Below are positions 9,374 to 18,100 of a stretch of DNA of 64,000 nucleotides, one piece after another (position 1 is the first letter of the stretch; every line of letters begins with the position of its first letter). Under the pieces are notes generated by a model, which saw nothing but the letters and a program-made list of their open reading frames with translations, did no database searches and was not told the DNA's origin. The stretch comes from Clostridia bacterium (lineage in GTDB: Bacteria > Bacillota > DAOUPZ01). Location of the stretch: NCBI GenBank assembly GCA_030625885.1, contig DAOUPZ010000008.1, forward strand, positions 50,228 to 114,227. Direction: 5' to 3'. Both the position numbers and the translations under genes were made by a program.

Positions 9374-9412
9374 ATGGGGACATTCCACGAGGAACGAGTG
9401 GTGTGTCCCCAT
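9374..9412. repeat. REP-like palindrome
   Basis: ATGGGGACA (9374-9382) and TGTCCCCAT (9404-9412) form a hairpin with an inner CCAC/GTGG pairing. It sits in a 438-base gap (9309-9746) that holds no convincing gene. An open frame that runs across it lacks a ribosome binding site. The GGGGAC...GTCCCC form resembles REP elements mobilised by TnpA-like Y1 transposases, but none is visible here. Confidence 0.5.
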
Positions 9413-9581
9413 GTTGCCAGAGCCATTCTAAATGTAAAAACTTTAATACGATTTATAGAGAAGGAGATTTCTAGTTGTTATTGTCGTATTAGAGAGTATA
9501 AAATTTTATATGTAAGCTTGTGCATAGGTATGGTTTTAAATTAATGGTTTATCTTTTTAAAATCTTATACTTTGTATTTGT

Positions 9582-9636
9582 TGCAGCTGTAGGATGCGGT
9601 TTTTTTGCTTTCCGCTGAAAAATGGCGTTTTCATAT
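9582..9636. repeat. dispersed GCTGAAAAATGGCGTT element, copy A
   Basis: GCAGCTGT...GCGG, a T-rich stretch and GCTGAAAAATGGCGTT (9614-9629) recur in the same order at 48355-48410. The function is unknown; both copies are intergenic and lie upstream of small genes. Confidence 0.45.
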
Positions 9637-9746
9637 TTTTAAATAATCTGGAAGGTTTAGGTCTAATAGATATAGAACAAATAATAAATAGTTTTTAGAT
9701 TCATATGATAATTAAAGTAATACTTTGGGGAAGGGGGCATTTTATA

Positions 9747-10040
9747 ATGTTTGAGTGGATACTGGGTATTGTTGTAATCGCTATTACGATCGTTACAGTA
9801 ATTGCCTATTTAAAATCCAAAAAATTAAAGGTCGAATACATTGATATTTTGAAAGCGTTTGGTAAAGATCCTGAAAACAAAGAATTAAAAAGGAAAGTAT
9901 ACGAAATAGGGAAACGATATTACGAAAATGAACGCATAAAAAAAGCAAATGTTTTAGACAGGAAGTCAAAAAAAATAGATGTAAAAACACGCATCTATGA
10001 GGATATTTTAGATGTTATAAGTATTGAGAAAGAGGTTTAG
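9747..10040 (+). CDS. small single-pass membrane protein, 97 aa
   Basis: The ATG at 9747 is chosen because AAGGGGG lies nine bases upstream; the frame is open further 5' without support. The protein starts with one strong transmembrane helix (WILGIVVIAITIVTVIAYL, about residues 4-22). A basic, helical cytoplasmic tail with a possible coiled coil follows (KDPENKELKRKVYEIGKRYY...). It lies upstream of the lysR gene in the same direction. I do not recognise the family. Confidence 0.6.
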   Translation: MFEWILGIVVIAITIVTVIAYLKSKKLKVEYIDILKAFGKDPENKELKRKVYEIGKRYYENERIKKANVLDRKSKKIDVKTRIYEDILDVISIEKEV

Positions 10041-10076
10041 ATAAAACTGTTTTAAAACGATAAGGAGCGTCATAGG

Positions 10077-10970
10077 GTGATTGATACAAGATTGATTACT
10101 TTTTTAACCATAGCCGATACGGGGAGTTTCACAAAGGCTGCTGAACTTTTGAACTTAACTCAACCTGCAGTTTCTCAACAGGTAAAATATTTAGAAGTCT
10201 ATTATGACGTCAAATTGATACGAAAAATAGGGCGTAATATTAAAATGACTGAGGAAGGTATTCTTCTGTGTGAATATATACGTAAAATGCAAGCCATGGA
10301 AAGAAGCATGAAAAATCATATTCATAATCAATCTTCTCTGGTCAAACGTTATAAATTAGGTGCTACCAAAACGATTGGGAGTTATGTAGCACCGGATTTA
10401 TTAGGCGGATATAAAAAGTTATTTTCGAGTACAGAAGTTATTATGGAAGTTGCTAATACCAAAGATACCTTTAGAAAGCTTTTAAATAGAGAGATTGATC
10501 TTGCACTGGTTGAAGGACCGTTTGACAAGACCAAATATGAACACGTTCTTCTGCAAGAAGATGAGTTAGTAGCGGCATTTTCATGTCATCATCCTCTTTG
10601 TGTGAAAGAAGAAGTGTCATTACAAGACGTTTTGAAAGAACATTTAATTTTTCGCGAACAGGGATCAGGGACGCGTGAGATTATGGAAAACTATTTATTA
10701 TCTAAAGGATATGGTGCTGAAGATTGGCATGTATTTATGGAAATTGGAGATATTACAGCCATAAAATCTTTGATTCGTTGGAATTTAGGTTATAGTTTTA
10801 TTTCAAAAGCAGCGGTTCAAACAGAAGTAGCAGAAGGCAGCATCCATATTGTTCCCATCAAAGATTTTTATATTAAGCGGGGTTTTTACTTTGTATGGGG
10901 AAAAGAGGGACCCGATATTTTTATTAAATCATTTACTGATTTTTGCCGAATGCATAAGAAAAACTTATAA
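10077..10970 (+). CDS. LysR-family transcriptional regulator
   Basis: A 297-aa regulator with an N-terminal winged helix-turn-helix (FLTIADTGSFTKAAELLNLTQPAVSQQVKYLE, residues 9-40) and a LysR substrate-binding domain. It starts with GTG, preceded by AAGGAG. It lies directly upstream of the yeiH-like gene, as LysR regulators (CysL/YeiE type) commonly do. I infer that it controls that transporter. The effector is unknown; sulfite or another sulfur anion is the best guess from the YeiE precedent. Confidence 0.9.
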   Translation: MIDTRLITFLTIADTGSFTKAAELLNLTQPAVSQQVKYLEVYYDVKLIRKIGRNIKMTEEGILLCEYIRKMQAMERSMKNHIHNQSSLVKRYKLGATKTIGSYVAPDLLGGYKKLFSSTEVIMEVANTKDTFRKLLNREIDLALVEGPFDKTKYEHVLLQEDELVAAFSCHHPLCVKEEVSLQDVLKEHLIFREQGSGTREIMENYLLSKGYGAEDWHVFMEIGDITAIKSLIRWNLGYSFISKAAVQTEVAEGSIHIVPIKDFYIKRGFYFVWGKEGPDIFIKSFTDFCRMHKKNL

Positions 10971-11038
10971 ATACATTACAATTCATAATTAGTATTTATG
11001 ATACAACTCTGCTATACTCTAAGCGGAGGTGTTTTTAT

Positions 11039-12022
11039 ATGGCAAAAATCAATAAATTAATTCCAGGTTTAGGTTTTGTTCTTGGACTATCCCTTCTATC
11101 TACTGTGCTGAATCATCAACTTGAGGCCATCATTCAGCTTGAAGCCTTAACCATCGGTATCCTGTTGGGGATGATTTATAATAACGTATGGAAAACCCCA
11201 AAAGTATTGTATGATGGGATTCATTTTTCATTAAAAAAACTATTAAAAGTGGGTATCGTATTATTAGGATTCAAACTTAATTTTGGAGCCATTCTCCAGT
11301 TAGGTCCCAAAGTGCTTATCATGGTGATCGTGTTTGTTCCCACTGTTCTTTTACTTTCTAATCTGTTGGGAAAAGGGTTGAAGGCGGATACAAAATTAGC
11401 AACATTAATTGGCGTTGGTTCTTGTATTTGTGGTGCTTCTGCCATTGTAGCCATGTCTCCTTGCATTCATGCGGATGATGATGATTCGGTTTTAGCCGTG
11501 TCCGTGGTGAGCTTTCTCGGTGCCATTGGGGTGATTATCTATTCTGCTATGGCTGTTTTTTCCGGCATGAGTAATTTGCAATATGGTATTTGGTCTGGGA
11601 TTTCCCTTCATGGTGTGGCGCATGCCATAGCGGCAGCTTTTGCCCGTGGAGATACGGCAGGTGAGATTGGAACCTTTGTTAAAATGGCTAGGGTTTTGAT
11701 GCTGGTTCCTGTAGCAGTGGTACTTGGGTTTTTGTTTAACAGAGAAGCTGATCAAAAAGGTGGACGAGTGCCATTTCCGCTCTATGTACTCTATTTTATA
11801 CTAGCGGGCGTAGTGGCTTCAACAGGATGGTTACCTCAGACGTTAATTTACTTATTATCGCAAATGAGTTCATGGCTTATTTTGATGGCTATGATTTCTA
11901 TGGGACTTATGGTTGATTTTAAAACGATTAAAAATAAAGGGATGAGAGCAATAAGTGTGGGGTGTATTCTTTTTGGTATTATTTCTCCAACCATGTTTTG
12001 GGTTATTTCAAAAATATTTTAA
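11039..12022 (+). CDS. YeiH-family (UPF0324) putative sulfur-anion exporter
   Basis: A 327-aa polytopic membrane protein with about ten hydrophobic segments and the family signatures LLGFKLNFG, GVGSCICGASAIVAMSP and SLHGVAHAIAAA. These proteins are annotated as putative sulfate/sulfite exporters on indirect evidence. GGAGGTG precedes the ATG. The gene follows a LysR regulator, the usual neighbourhood of this family. No terminator is visible immediately after it; the next 160 bases hold a sigma-A-type promoter and the leader of a riboswitch. Confidence 0.85.
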   Translation: MAKINKLIPGLGFVLGLSLLSTVLNHQLEAIIQLEALTIGILLGMIYNNVWKTPKVLYDGIHFSLKKLLKVGIVLLGFKLNFGAILQLGPKVLIMVIVFVPTVLLLSNLLGKGLKADTKLATLIGVGSCICGASAIVAMSPCIHADDDDSVLAVSVVSFLGAIGVIIYSAMAVFSGMSNLQYGIWSGISLHGVAHAIAAAFARGDTAGEIGTFVKMARVLMLVPVAVVLGFLFNREADQKGGRVPFPLYVLYFILAGVVASTGWLPQTLIYLLSQMSSWLILMAMISMGLMVDFKTIKNKGMRAISVGCILFGIISPTMFWVISKIF

Positions 12023-12047
12023 AAAAGACCGTGATTTTCGACATATT

Positions 12048-12075
12048 TTGACATAATTTATAAAAACGTTATAGT
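12048..12075 (+). promoter_or_regulatory. sigma-A promoter for riboswitch transcript
   Basis: TTGACA (12048-12053), 16 bases, TATAGT (12070-12075). It lies about 110 bases upstream of the first c-di-GMP riboswitch. Confidence 0.55.
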
Positions 12076-12184
12076 ATTATAATATCAGTTAAATTGGTAA
12101 AAAAGTTATACATACTAGGCCTTATTTACCATATAATGAAGTATTAGCAACATCATATTGAAAAATATTTTTATATTCTATGTT

Positions 12185-12258
12185 AATAGCAAACTTATCG
12201 AAAGGTAAGGACGCAAAGCTGTGGATCTAAGGTGTATTCTATGATTGCCAGGCTGCCA
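12185..12258 (+). ncRNA. GEMM-I (c-di-GMP-I class) riboswitch 1
   Basis: The sequence keeps the class I core: AGCAAAC, a helix capped by a GAAA tetraloop (TTATCGAAAGGTAA), GGACGCAAAGCT, the CTAAGG tetraloop receptor, a variable P3 arm and a closing GCCAGGCTGCC. In my alignment the base equivalent to Vc2 G20 is A, the variation associated with altered ligand preference (c-di-GMP against cGAMP). A terminator follows within 12 bases, so control is probably transcriptional. The target is the 81-aa gene at 12327. Confidence 0.92.
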
Positions 12259-12269
12259 GAAAGAAGACT

Positions 12270-12302
12270 GCCCGGGCAGCATTTTGCCTGGGCTATTTTT
12301 TT
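12270..12302 (+). terminator. riboswitch expression-platform terminator
   Basis: GCCCGGGCA (12270-12278) pairs with TGCCTGGGC (12285-12293) and is followed by a T run. It lies directly after the aptamer and before the regulated start codon. Confidence 0.85.
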
Positions 12303-12326
12303 GCAGACGTGTGGGGGGGAGTAACA

Positions 12327-12572
12327 TTGAAGGATATTTCGGATGAAAATTTACGATCCATATTTGAAATGTTTAGTCAACATTTTGATATGTCATCAAG
12401 CTTAAAGCTGGCACATATGGCTTTCCAATTAGAATGCGAGTTATTGAATTCATATCAAATTGCTAAGATGTGGATACAAACGGCAAAGGCCTTCGAATTT
12501 AATGGACAACAATTAGTAGAATACAATGAGGAAATGGCATTAAAATATAGTAAGTTTTACTCTATAAGTTAA
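12327..12572 (+). CDS. riboswitch-controlled orphan protein, 81 aa
   Basis: The best start is TTG 12327, five bases after GGGGGGAGT; a GTG at 12309 would lie before this site. The product is soluble, predominantly helical and acidic (SDENLRSIFEMFSQHFDMSSSLKLAHMAF...), with no transmembrane helix or recognisable domain. Its only clear functional clue is position: it is the sole gene between a c-di-GMP-class riboswitch and a terminator. I infer a small effector or adaptor in a c-di-GMP response. Confidence 0.75.
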   Translation: MKDISDENLRSIFEMFSQHFDMSSSLKLAHMAFQLECELLNSYQIAKMWIQTAKAFEFNGQQLVEYNEEMALKYSKFYSIS

Positions 12573-12619
12573 TTTTTAAGTTCTATCTAAAACCACAATG
12601 AAATACTAAAATGCATGAA

Positions 12620-12668
12620 TCCCTGATGTATGGTGTTTATCACCTATCTTTTCAGGGACTTTTCTTAT
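12620..12668 (+). terminator. probable terminator
   Basis: TCCCTGA (12620-12626) pairs with TCAGGGA (12652-12658), with an inner GGTG/CACC stem and a T-rich tail. It separates the riboswitch gene from pstS. Confidence 0.6.
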
Positions 12669-12682
12669 GTGGAAAGCAATAA

Positions 12683-12721
12683 TTTACACATTCTTTACAT
12701 CCCTTTCAAAATAACTTTACG
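12683..12721 (+). promoter_or_regulatory. PhoP box array before pstS
   Basis: TTTACA at 12683, TTTACA at 12694, TTCAAA at 12705 and TTTACG at 12716 are spaced exactly 11 bp apart. This matches the Gram-positive PhoP site (TT(A/C)ACA-like repeats every helical turn). It lies about 65 bases upstream of the pstS start. Confidence 0.8.
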
Positions 12722-12784
12722 ATATGTTGGTAATATTATATTGCACATAAGATATTGAAAATATATTTGTAGGAGGGATTGGTA

Positions 12785-13630
12785 ATGATGTTTACGAAGA
12801 AAAAAAGTTTTATCGTTGGGTTAATGATTTGTGTTGTGTCGTTGGCAGTGATTGTATCTGGCTGTGGTGGGAATCAAGATGATGCAGAACAGATAGGTGA
12901 TGCGTTAACTGGTAGCATTACCATTGCAGGCTCTACATCCGTTCAACCGCTATCAGAAGTATTAGCAGAAAAATTCATGGAAGTACATCCAAATGTAAGA
13001 ATCAATGTGCAAGGCGGCGGGTCAACTGCTGGGGTACAAGCGGCAACAACGGGTACAGCGGAGATTGGGGCATCCTCCAGAGAGTTGAAAGAATCCGAAA
13101 AAGGATTAAATGAATTTGTAGTTTGTAAAGATGGTATAGCAATTGTTGTTAGCCCTGAAAACAAAGTAACTGATTTAACATTAGAACAAGTGAAGAAAAT
13201 CTATCTTGGTGAAATTAAAAATTGGCAAGAAGTTGGCGGCAATGATGCGGAAATTCATGTTGTGAGCCGGGAAGAAGGATCAGGGACAAGAGGGGCATTT
13301 GAAGAATTAGTAATGGAAAAAGAGGCTGTTATTGATACAGCTACCATTCAGAATTCTACAGGTGCGGTAGCAACTTATGTAGCAAGTGATGAAAATTCAA
13401 TGGGCTATGTTTCCTTAACGGGTCTAGGTGACCGTGTTAAAGCGATAACTGTTGAAGGGGCTGAAGCGACAACGGAAGCGATTAAAGATGGTTCTTATAA
13501 AGTAGCAAGACCGTTTCTTTACCTTACGAAAGAAGAACCTGGGGGTCTGGTAAAAGATTACTTTGATTTTGTTGCCAGTGAAGAAGGTACAAAAATTATA
13601 GAAGAAGAAGGTTTAGTTGCTGCTCAATAA
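12785..13630 (+). CDS. pstS: phosphate ABC transporter substrate-binding lipoprotein
   Basis: A 281-aa PstS. It has a lipoprotein signal peptide (basic KKKSF, hydrophobic core, lipobox VSGC), so the mature protein starts at about Cys29 and is anchored to the outer face of the membrane. Phosphate-binding motifs are clear: GSTSVQPLSE, QGGGSTAGVQA, EIGASSRELK and SREEGSGTRGAFEE. AGGAGGG lies seven bases before ATG 12785; the nearby TTG at 12779 is too close to it. An 11-bp-periodic PhoP array precedes the gene. A terminator after it lets pstS be made in excess of the permease. Confidence 0.95.
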   Translation: MMFTKKKSFIVGLMICVVSLAVIVSGCGGNQDDAEQIGDALTGSITIAGSTSVQPLSEVLAEKFMEVHPNVRINVQGGGSTAGVQAATTGTAEIGASSRELKESEKGLNEFVVCKDGIAIVVSPENKVTDLTLEQVKKIYLGEIKNWQEVGGNDAEIHVVSREEGSGTRGAFEELVMEKEAVIDTATIQNSTGAVATYVASDENSMGYVSLTGLGDRVKAITVEGAEATTEAIKDGSYKVARPFLYLTKEEPGGLVKDYFDFVASEEGTKIIEEEGLVAAQ

Positions 13631-13665
13631 TTTGTAACTCTTTATCCAAATAACAACATATGAAA

Positions 13666-13697
13666 AAGGAAGCTTTATTATGGGCTTCTTTTTTTGT
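13666..13697 (+). terminator. terminator after pstS
   Basis: GAAGC (13669-13673) pairs with GCTTC (13684-13688), followed by a long T run. It is short but well placed between pstS and pstC. Confidence 0.6.
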
Positions 13698-13774
13698 TTT
13701 TTACCTTCAGCCTTCAGCATCATTAATCTTTCCCTTTAAGCTAATAGCTAAAATGTCTTTTTCTTCTCTCTTTC

Positions 13775-13813
13775 TTTACACAATCTTAATATTTCATTTA
13801 CTTTCATTTTACG
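13775..13813 (+). promoter_or_regulatory. PhoP box array before pstC
   Basis: TTTACA at 13775, TTAATA at 13786, TTTACT at 13797 and TTTACG at 13808 have exact 11-bp spacing. This second array implies that pstCAB-phoU has its own phosphate-controlled promoter, separate from pstS. Confidence 0.78.
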
Positions 13814-13859
13814 TTTCTTTGATATGATGAATATAAGAAATAAACAAGAGGTGACAAAG

Positions 13860-14822
13860 ATGAGACAAAGTATTAGGGAAAAAGCGATTTTTATCAATTA
13901 TAAAAAGAAAAACATAATAAGAAAAAGTACATTACAAGAAGGGAGTAAAAGTTTGTTGTACCAAAAGGGTTATAAAGATTCACAATGGATTGAATATATT
14001 CTGTTTGTTTCTGCAATGATTGCGTTATTAAGTGTGTTGCTTATAACTTTTTTTGTATTAAGAAGCGGCTTACCCCTTATTCAGAAAGTAGGTATTAAAG
14101 ACTTTATTTTTGGTTTGAAATGGGCGCCAACACAGGGGAGTTTTGGGATATTCCCCATGATTATTGGAACCGTAATGGTCACATTAGGTGCTTTAGTGAT
14201 TGGAATACCATTCGGATTAGCAGGTGCCATTTTCTTAGCAGAAATTGTGCCTGTAAGCGTAGCCAAAGCGGTTCGACCCATGATTGAGCTGCTGGCTGGT
14301 ATTCCTTCTGTAGTTTATGGGTTTTTTGGGATGATTGTGATTGTACCTTTTTTGCGAGAAAAACTGGGTGGGACAGGATTGGGTATTTTAGCAGGGTCAA
14401 TTATTTTAGCAATAATGATATTACCTACGATTATCAATATAGCAGAAGATGCGATTCGGGCTGTGCCGCGGGAATATAAAGAAGGTTCTCTAGGAATGGG
14501 TGCGACTCACTGGCAAACGATAAAAAAAATAATACTTCCGGCTGCTCGTTCTGGTATTATTAGCGGTATTGTGCTTGGAATGGGGCGTGCAATTGGAGAA
14601 ACAATGGCGGTGATCATGGTAACAGGTAATGCGCCTGTTCTGCCAAATTCAATCATGTCTCAAGTTCGTACATTGACTGGCAACGTTGTATTAGAAATGG
14701 GTTATGCGGCAGGAGAGCATCAGCAGGCTTTATTTGCTACGGGCATTGTATTGTTTGGTTTCATTATGATATTAAATCTAGTCATTAGCTTTACTCTTAA
14801 AAAGGAAGGTGAAAGTGCATGA
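13860..14822 (+). CDS. pstC: phosphate ABC transporter permease PstC
   Basis: A 320-aa permease. After a basic cytoplasmic N-terminus of about 45 residues come roughly six transmembrane helices. The BPD-type inner-membrane loop EYKEGSLGMGATHWQTIKKIILPAA contacts PstB. ATG 13860 is chosen for its AAGAGGTGAC ribosome binding site; an in-frame ATG at 13824 has none. The stop overlaps the pstA start (ATGA), so the two permease subunits are probably translated in a coupled way. Confidence 0.93.
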   Translation: MRQSIREKAIFINYKKKNIIRKSTLQEGSKSLLYQKGYKDSQWIEYILFVSAMIALLSVLLITFFVLRSGLPLIQKVGIKDFIFGLKWAPTQGSFGIFPMIIGTVMVTLGALVIGIPFGLAGAIFLAEIVPVSVAKAVRPMIELLAGIPSVVYGFFGMIVIVPFLREKLGGTGLGILAGSIILAIMILPTIINIAEDAIRAVPREYKEGSLGMGATHWQTIKKIILPAARSGIISGIVLGMGRAIGETMAVIMVTGNAPVLPNSIMSQVRTLTGNVVLEMGYAAGEHQQALFATGIVLFGFIMILNLVISFTLKKEGESA

Positions 14823-15655
14823 AAAATCGAGTTAAGTATGAGGAAAAGGTTGCAAAAATTTTACTCTGGTTTGCTGCACTAACCATTATATGTATTTTGT
14901 TTGCGATTGTATCTTTTATTGTGATTAAAGGGGTTAGCAGTTTATCTTGGGAATTTTTTACAGAAAACCCCAAACGTGGCGGAAAGGAAGGGGGGATCTA
15001 TTCAACAGTCATTTCAACCCTCTATTTGACAGGTGTGGCGCTCGCTCTTTCTACCCCTATTGGCGTGGGCGCAGCTATATATTTAACTGAATATGTGAAA
15101 CAGGGCCGGGTCGTGCGTTTGATTCGCTTTGGAACAGAATCTTTAGCGGGCATTCCTTCGATTATCTTTGGTTTATTTGGTTTTGTTTTCTTTGTGATAT
15201 TTTTAAAGATGGGGTGGTCTGTGTTATCAGGTGGATTGACCCTGACCATGATGATTTTACCAACGATTGTTAGAACGGCGGAAGAAGCGCTTAAGAGTGT
15301 ACCCAGGAGCTACAGGGAGGGCAGTCTGGCGTTAGGGGCAACAAAATGGATGACTATTTATAGAGTGGTTTTACCCAGTGCGATTCCGGGAATTCTAACC
15401 GGTATTATTTTAAGTATAGGTCGGGCTGTGGGTGAAACGGCGGCGATTATGCTGACGGCTGGGAGTGCCTTGGGGATTCCGCTTTCTCTCTATGATCCCG
15501 CCAGGACGATGTCTGTACACCTATATGTTTTGGCTATGGAAGGCTTATCCATGGAAAATGCTTTTGCAACAGCGACGGTTTTGATTGCGCTTGTTACCAT
15601 AGTTAATATGCTGGCTAATCGATTTCGGATATACTTTACGAAACAAGTTTCTTAG
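14819..15655 (+). CDS. pstA: phosphate ABC transporter permease PstA
   Basis: A 278-aa partner of PstC with six predicted transmembrane helices and the ABC-coupling loop SYREGSLALGATKWMTIYRVVLPSA. LAGIPSIIFGLFGF is characteristic of PstA. The gene starts within the pstC stop codon and ends 15 bases before pstB, all in one operon with phoU. Confidence 0.93.
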   Translation: MKNRVKYEEKVAKILLWFAALTIICILFAIVSFIVIKGVSSLSWEFFTENPKRGGKEGGIYSTVISTLYLTGVALALSTPIGVGAAIYLTEYVKQGRVVRLIRFGTESLAGIPSIIFGLFGFVFFVIFLKMGWSVLSGGLTLTMMILPTIVRTAEEALKSVPRSYREGSLALGATKWMTIYRVVLPSAIPGILTGIILSIGRAVGETAAIMLTAGSALGIPLSLYDPARTMSVHLYVLAMEGLSMENAFATATVLIALVTIVNMLANRFRIYFTKQVS

Positions 15656-15670
15656 AAAAGAGGGATAAAA

Positions 15671-16435
15671 ATGAAAATAAATAATATTAAAATTGAAACT
15701 CAAGAATTTAATTTGTATTATGATCATTTCCAGGCTTTAAAAAATATTTCTCTTGATATTGAAGAAAATAAAGTAACCGCTTTAATCGGTCCGTCAGGAT
15801 GTGGGAAATCAACGTATCTACGCACGCTGAATCGCATGAATGATTTAATTGACAATGTAAGAGTAGAAGGTTCCATTAAGTTGGATGGGGTAGATATTTA
15901 CCATTCCAAGGTTGATGTGGTTAACTTACGTAAACGTGTTGGAATGGTATTTCAGCGTCCTAATCCTTTCCCGATGTCAATCTATGATAATGTTGCCTAT
16001 GGCCTACGTATTCACGGATTAAAAGACCGGGAAAAGCTAGATGAAATCGTGGAAAAGAGTTTAAGGAATGCAGGATTATGGGATGAAGTGAAAGACCGCT
16101 TAAAAAAATCCGCTTTAGGTTTGTCAGGCGGGCAACAGCAGCGTTTGGTGATTGCCAGGGTTTTAGCGGTGGAACCGGAAGTTATTTTAATGGATGAACC
16201 CGCTTCCGCTTTGGACCCTATTTCTACGTCTCGGTTAGAGGATTTAATTGCGGAATTAAAAGATAAGTATACAATTGTTATTGTGACGCATAATATGCAG
16301 CAGGCCGCACGAGTATCTGATTACACGGCGTTCTTTTTGAGCGGCGAAATGGTGGAATATAATTTAACCAAAGATATTTTTACAACACCTCAGGAGAAGC
16401 GAACAGAAGATTATATTACAGGACGTTTTGGTTAA
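15671..16435 (+). CDS. pstB: phosphate ABC transporter ATPase PstB
   Basis: A 254-aa ATPase that powers the PstCA channel. Walker A is GPSGCGKST (about residues 39-47), the Q-loop is in [11 protein letters not shown], the signature is LSGGQQQR, Walker B is [13 protein letters not shown] and the H-loop is [23 protein letters not shown] is diagnostic of PstB among ABC ATPases. Length is normal. AAAAGAGGG precedes the ATG. Confidence 0.95.
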   Translation: MKINNIKIETQEFNLYYDHFQALKNISLDIEENKVTALIGPSGCGKSTYLRTLNRMNDLIDNVRVEGSIKLDGVDIYHSKVDVVNLRKRVGMVFQRPNPFPMSIYDNVAYGLRIHGLKDREKLDEIVEKSLRNAGLWDEVKDRLKKSALGLSGGQQQRLVIARVLAVEPEVILMDEPASALDPISTSRLEDLIAELKDKYTIVIVTHNMQQAARVSDYTAFFLSGEMVEYNLTKDIFTTPQEKRTEDYITGRFG

Positions 16436-16450
16436 AGGAGGTAAAAAATC

Positions 16451-17107
16451 ATGCTAAGACACAGCTTTCATGATGAATTAAAAAATTTGAGACAGGATAT
16501 TTTAAAAATGGGTACCTTAGTAGAAGCTGCGATTGCAAAAGCAGTAAAAGCTTTGGCAGAAAATGATATTAAACTGGCAGAGCAAGTCGTTCTTGACGAT
16601 GAAATAGTCAATGAATTAGAATTAAGTATTGAAGAAAAATGTTTTTCCCTGCTTGCAACGCAGCAGCCGATGGCTAGAGACTTGAGGATTATTAGTACGG
16701 CGTTGAAAATTATTACGGATTTGGAACGGATGGGGGATCATGCTAGAGATATTGCCAAAGTTTGTATCCGTACCCAGGGGGAAGCACTCATTAAACCGTT
16801 GATTGATATTCCTCGTATGGCGGAAATGACACAAAAAATGGTTCGTGAAGTTCTAACAGCTTACGTAGAAATGGATATTGACTTAGCAGAAACCACCTGT
16901 AAAACAGACCATGAGATTGATTATTTGCATAATCAAATTATTCGAGAACTTTTAGTTTACATGATGGAACAACCCCATAATATTCGCGGTGCCATGCACC
17001 TGATTTTTGTCAGTCAGTATCTGGAACGTATCGGGGATCATGTGACGAACTTGGGTGAGTGGATTGTTTATATGGTCAGTGGTGAGCGAGTAGATTTAAA
17101 TAGTTAA
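16451..17107 (+). CDS. phoU: PhoU phosphate-signalling regulator
   Basis: A 218-aa all-helical protein made of two repeated PhoU domains. Each has the metal-binding acidic motif (ITDLERMGDHARDIAK at about residue 93, SQYLERIGDHVTNLGE near the C-terminus). PhoU links Pst activity to PhoR and restrains the Pho response when phosphate is ample. It is the last gene of the pstCAB-phoU operon, 15 bases after pstB with AAAGGAGG upstream, and is followed by a strong terminator. Confidence 0.94.
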   Translation: MLRHSFHDELKNLRQDILKMGTLVEAAIAKAVKALAENDIKLAEQVVLDDEIVNELELSIEEKCFSLLATQQPMARDLRIISTALKIITDLERMGDHARDIAKVCIRTQGEALIKPLIDIPRMAEMTQKMVREVLTAYVEMDIDLAETTCKTDHEIDYLHNQIIRELLVYMMEQPHNIRGAMHLIFVSQYLERIGDHVTNLGEWIVYMVSGERVDLNS

Positions 17108-17133
17108 AAAAACCCTAAAATTAGGGTTTTTTT
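17106..17133 (+). terminator. terminator of pst operon
   Basis: A perfect 13-bp stem (17106-17118 with 17121-17133) with A-tract and T-tract flanks around CCCTAA/TTAGGG. Confidence 0.9.
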
Positions 17134-17397
17134 ACTTTTTTGTAACCTTTTCTTGATGAATTTGTGATAATAATTAATATGAGGTTAGAACTTAAATAAA
17201 AAGTCCACTCTAAAAGCACAATTGTATTGCTATATGAGATATTACTATATAGAGTTAGCAAGAAAGAGAGAATACAAAAAAAATATCAATAAATAGCATA
17301 TTATGGACATACAAGTAACATAAGGAATAAAATTGACTCATATTGTAGTTTGCTATTTTGTATACAAGAGATATAATACTAATGGCATGAAAAAATC

Positions 17398-17940
17398 ATG
17401 ATTAAAATACGACATGAGTTCAATGACTATTCTATGAAAGCTGGAATGTCTATAATGATGGATGAAGAAAAAGCCAGAGAATATAGTTCTTTTATTTGTG
17501 AAATGCATTATAGAATTTTCTGTGATAATAATAAAATGTGGAAAAAAATAGAGTTAAAGACGGGTATTACATCTTCTCAAGCAAGAGTTTTATTAAATCT
17601 GGAAAATAAAAATGGGTGTACGATTTCAGAATTAGCCCAGTTATGTTTGTTACATATTTCTACTATATTTAAAATGTTAAAGATTATGAACAAAAACAAA
17701 TTGGTGACGATCAGTACGGATGAAAACGATCATAGAGTAAAAACAGTCCATATCACCGCTTATGGTAAGAAGAAACTAAGGCAGTTTATGACATGTTATT
17801 GGGAAACGTCTTTATTAAAGGAAAATATAAAAAGTCTTAGTAACGAAGAGCTGGATCGGTTATTTGGGGGGTTAAGGATTTTTGTAGAATTAAAGCTGGG
17901 CAAAGAAGAAGCGGAACAACTTTTTAAAAACTTACATTAA
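17398..17940 (+). CDS. MarR-family regulator (ScoC/Hpr-like)
   Basis: The open frame gives up to 180 aa. It contains a MarR winged helix: GITSSQARVLLNL, GCTISELAQLCLLHISTIFKMLKIM (recognition helix) and the wing TDENDHRVKTVHITAYGKK. The LLHISTIFKM segment resembles Bacillus Hpr/ScoC (VMHVSTAFNF). The start is uncertain: ATG 17398 has no good ribosome binding site, and ATG 17455-17461 after GGAATG is a realistic alternative. A palindrome TTGTATACAA (17358-17367) just upstream could be an autoregulatory operator. The targets are unknown. The 290-base gap upstream holds the phoU terminator and AT-rich sequence only. Confidence 0.8.
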   Translation: MIKIRHEFNDYSMKAGMSIMMDEEKAREYSSFICEMHYRIFCDNNKMWKKIELKTGITSSQARVLLNLENKNGCTISELAQLCLLHISTIFKMLKIMNKNKLVTISTDENDHRVKTVHITAYGKKKLRQFMTCYWETSLLKENIKSLSNEELDRLFGGLRIFVELKLGKEEAEQLFKNLH

Positions 17941-18023
17941 AATTTTTTTATTTGTTTGGTTAGCCAAGCTAGAAGGGTTATATTACTGAAAGAATTTACT
18001 TATTCCTATAATATCATAGAGGG

Positions 18024-18092
18024 GTAAACCTATCGAAAGATGGGGGCACAAAGCTATGGGCCTAAGGAAAAACTACGGTCGCCGGGTTGCAA
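18024..18092 (+). ncRNA. c-di-GMP-I (GEMM-I) riboswitch 2
   Basis: GGGTAAACC, a helix capped with GAAA (CTATCGAAAGATGG), GGCACAAAGCT, GGGCCTAAGG (tetraloop receptor) and GCCGGGTTGC form the class I aptamer. The base equivalent to Vc2 G20 is G here, as expected for c-di-GMP. A hairpin with a T-rich tail follows. The regulated gene is the chemotaxis receptor at 18275. The 334-base gap between marR and this receptor is explained mainly by this leader. Confidence 0.9.
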
Positions 18093-18100
18093 GTTGATAG

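Noticed and set aside
9320-9544. Open frame of 74 codons after the ykvA-like gene
   Set aside because: No ribosome binding site, and it runs through a REP-like palindrome; amino-acid composition is not protein-like.
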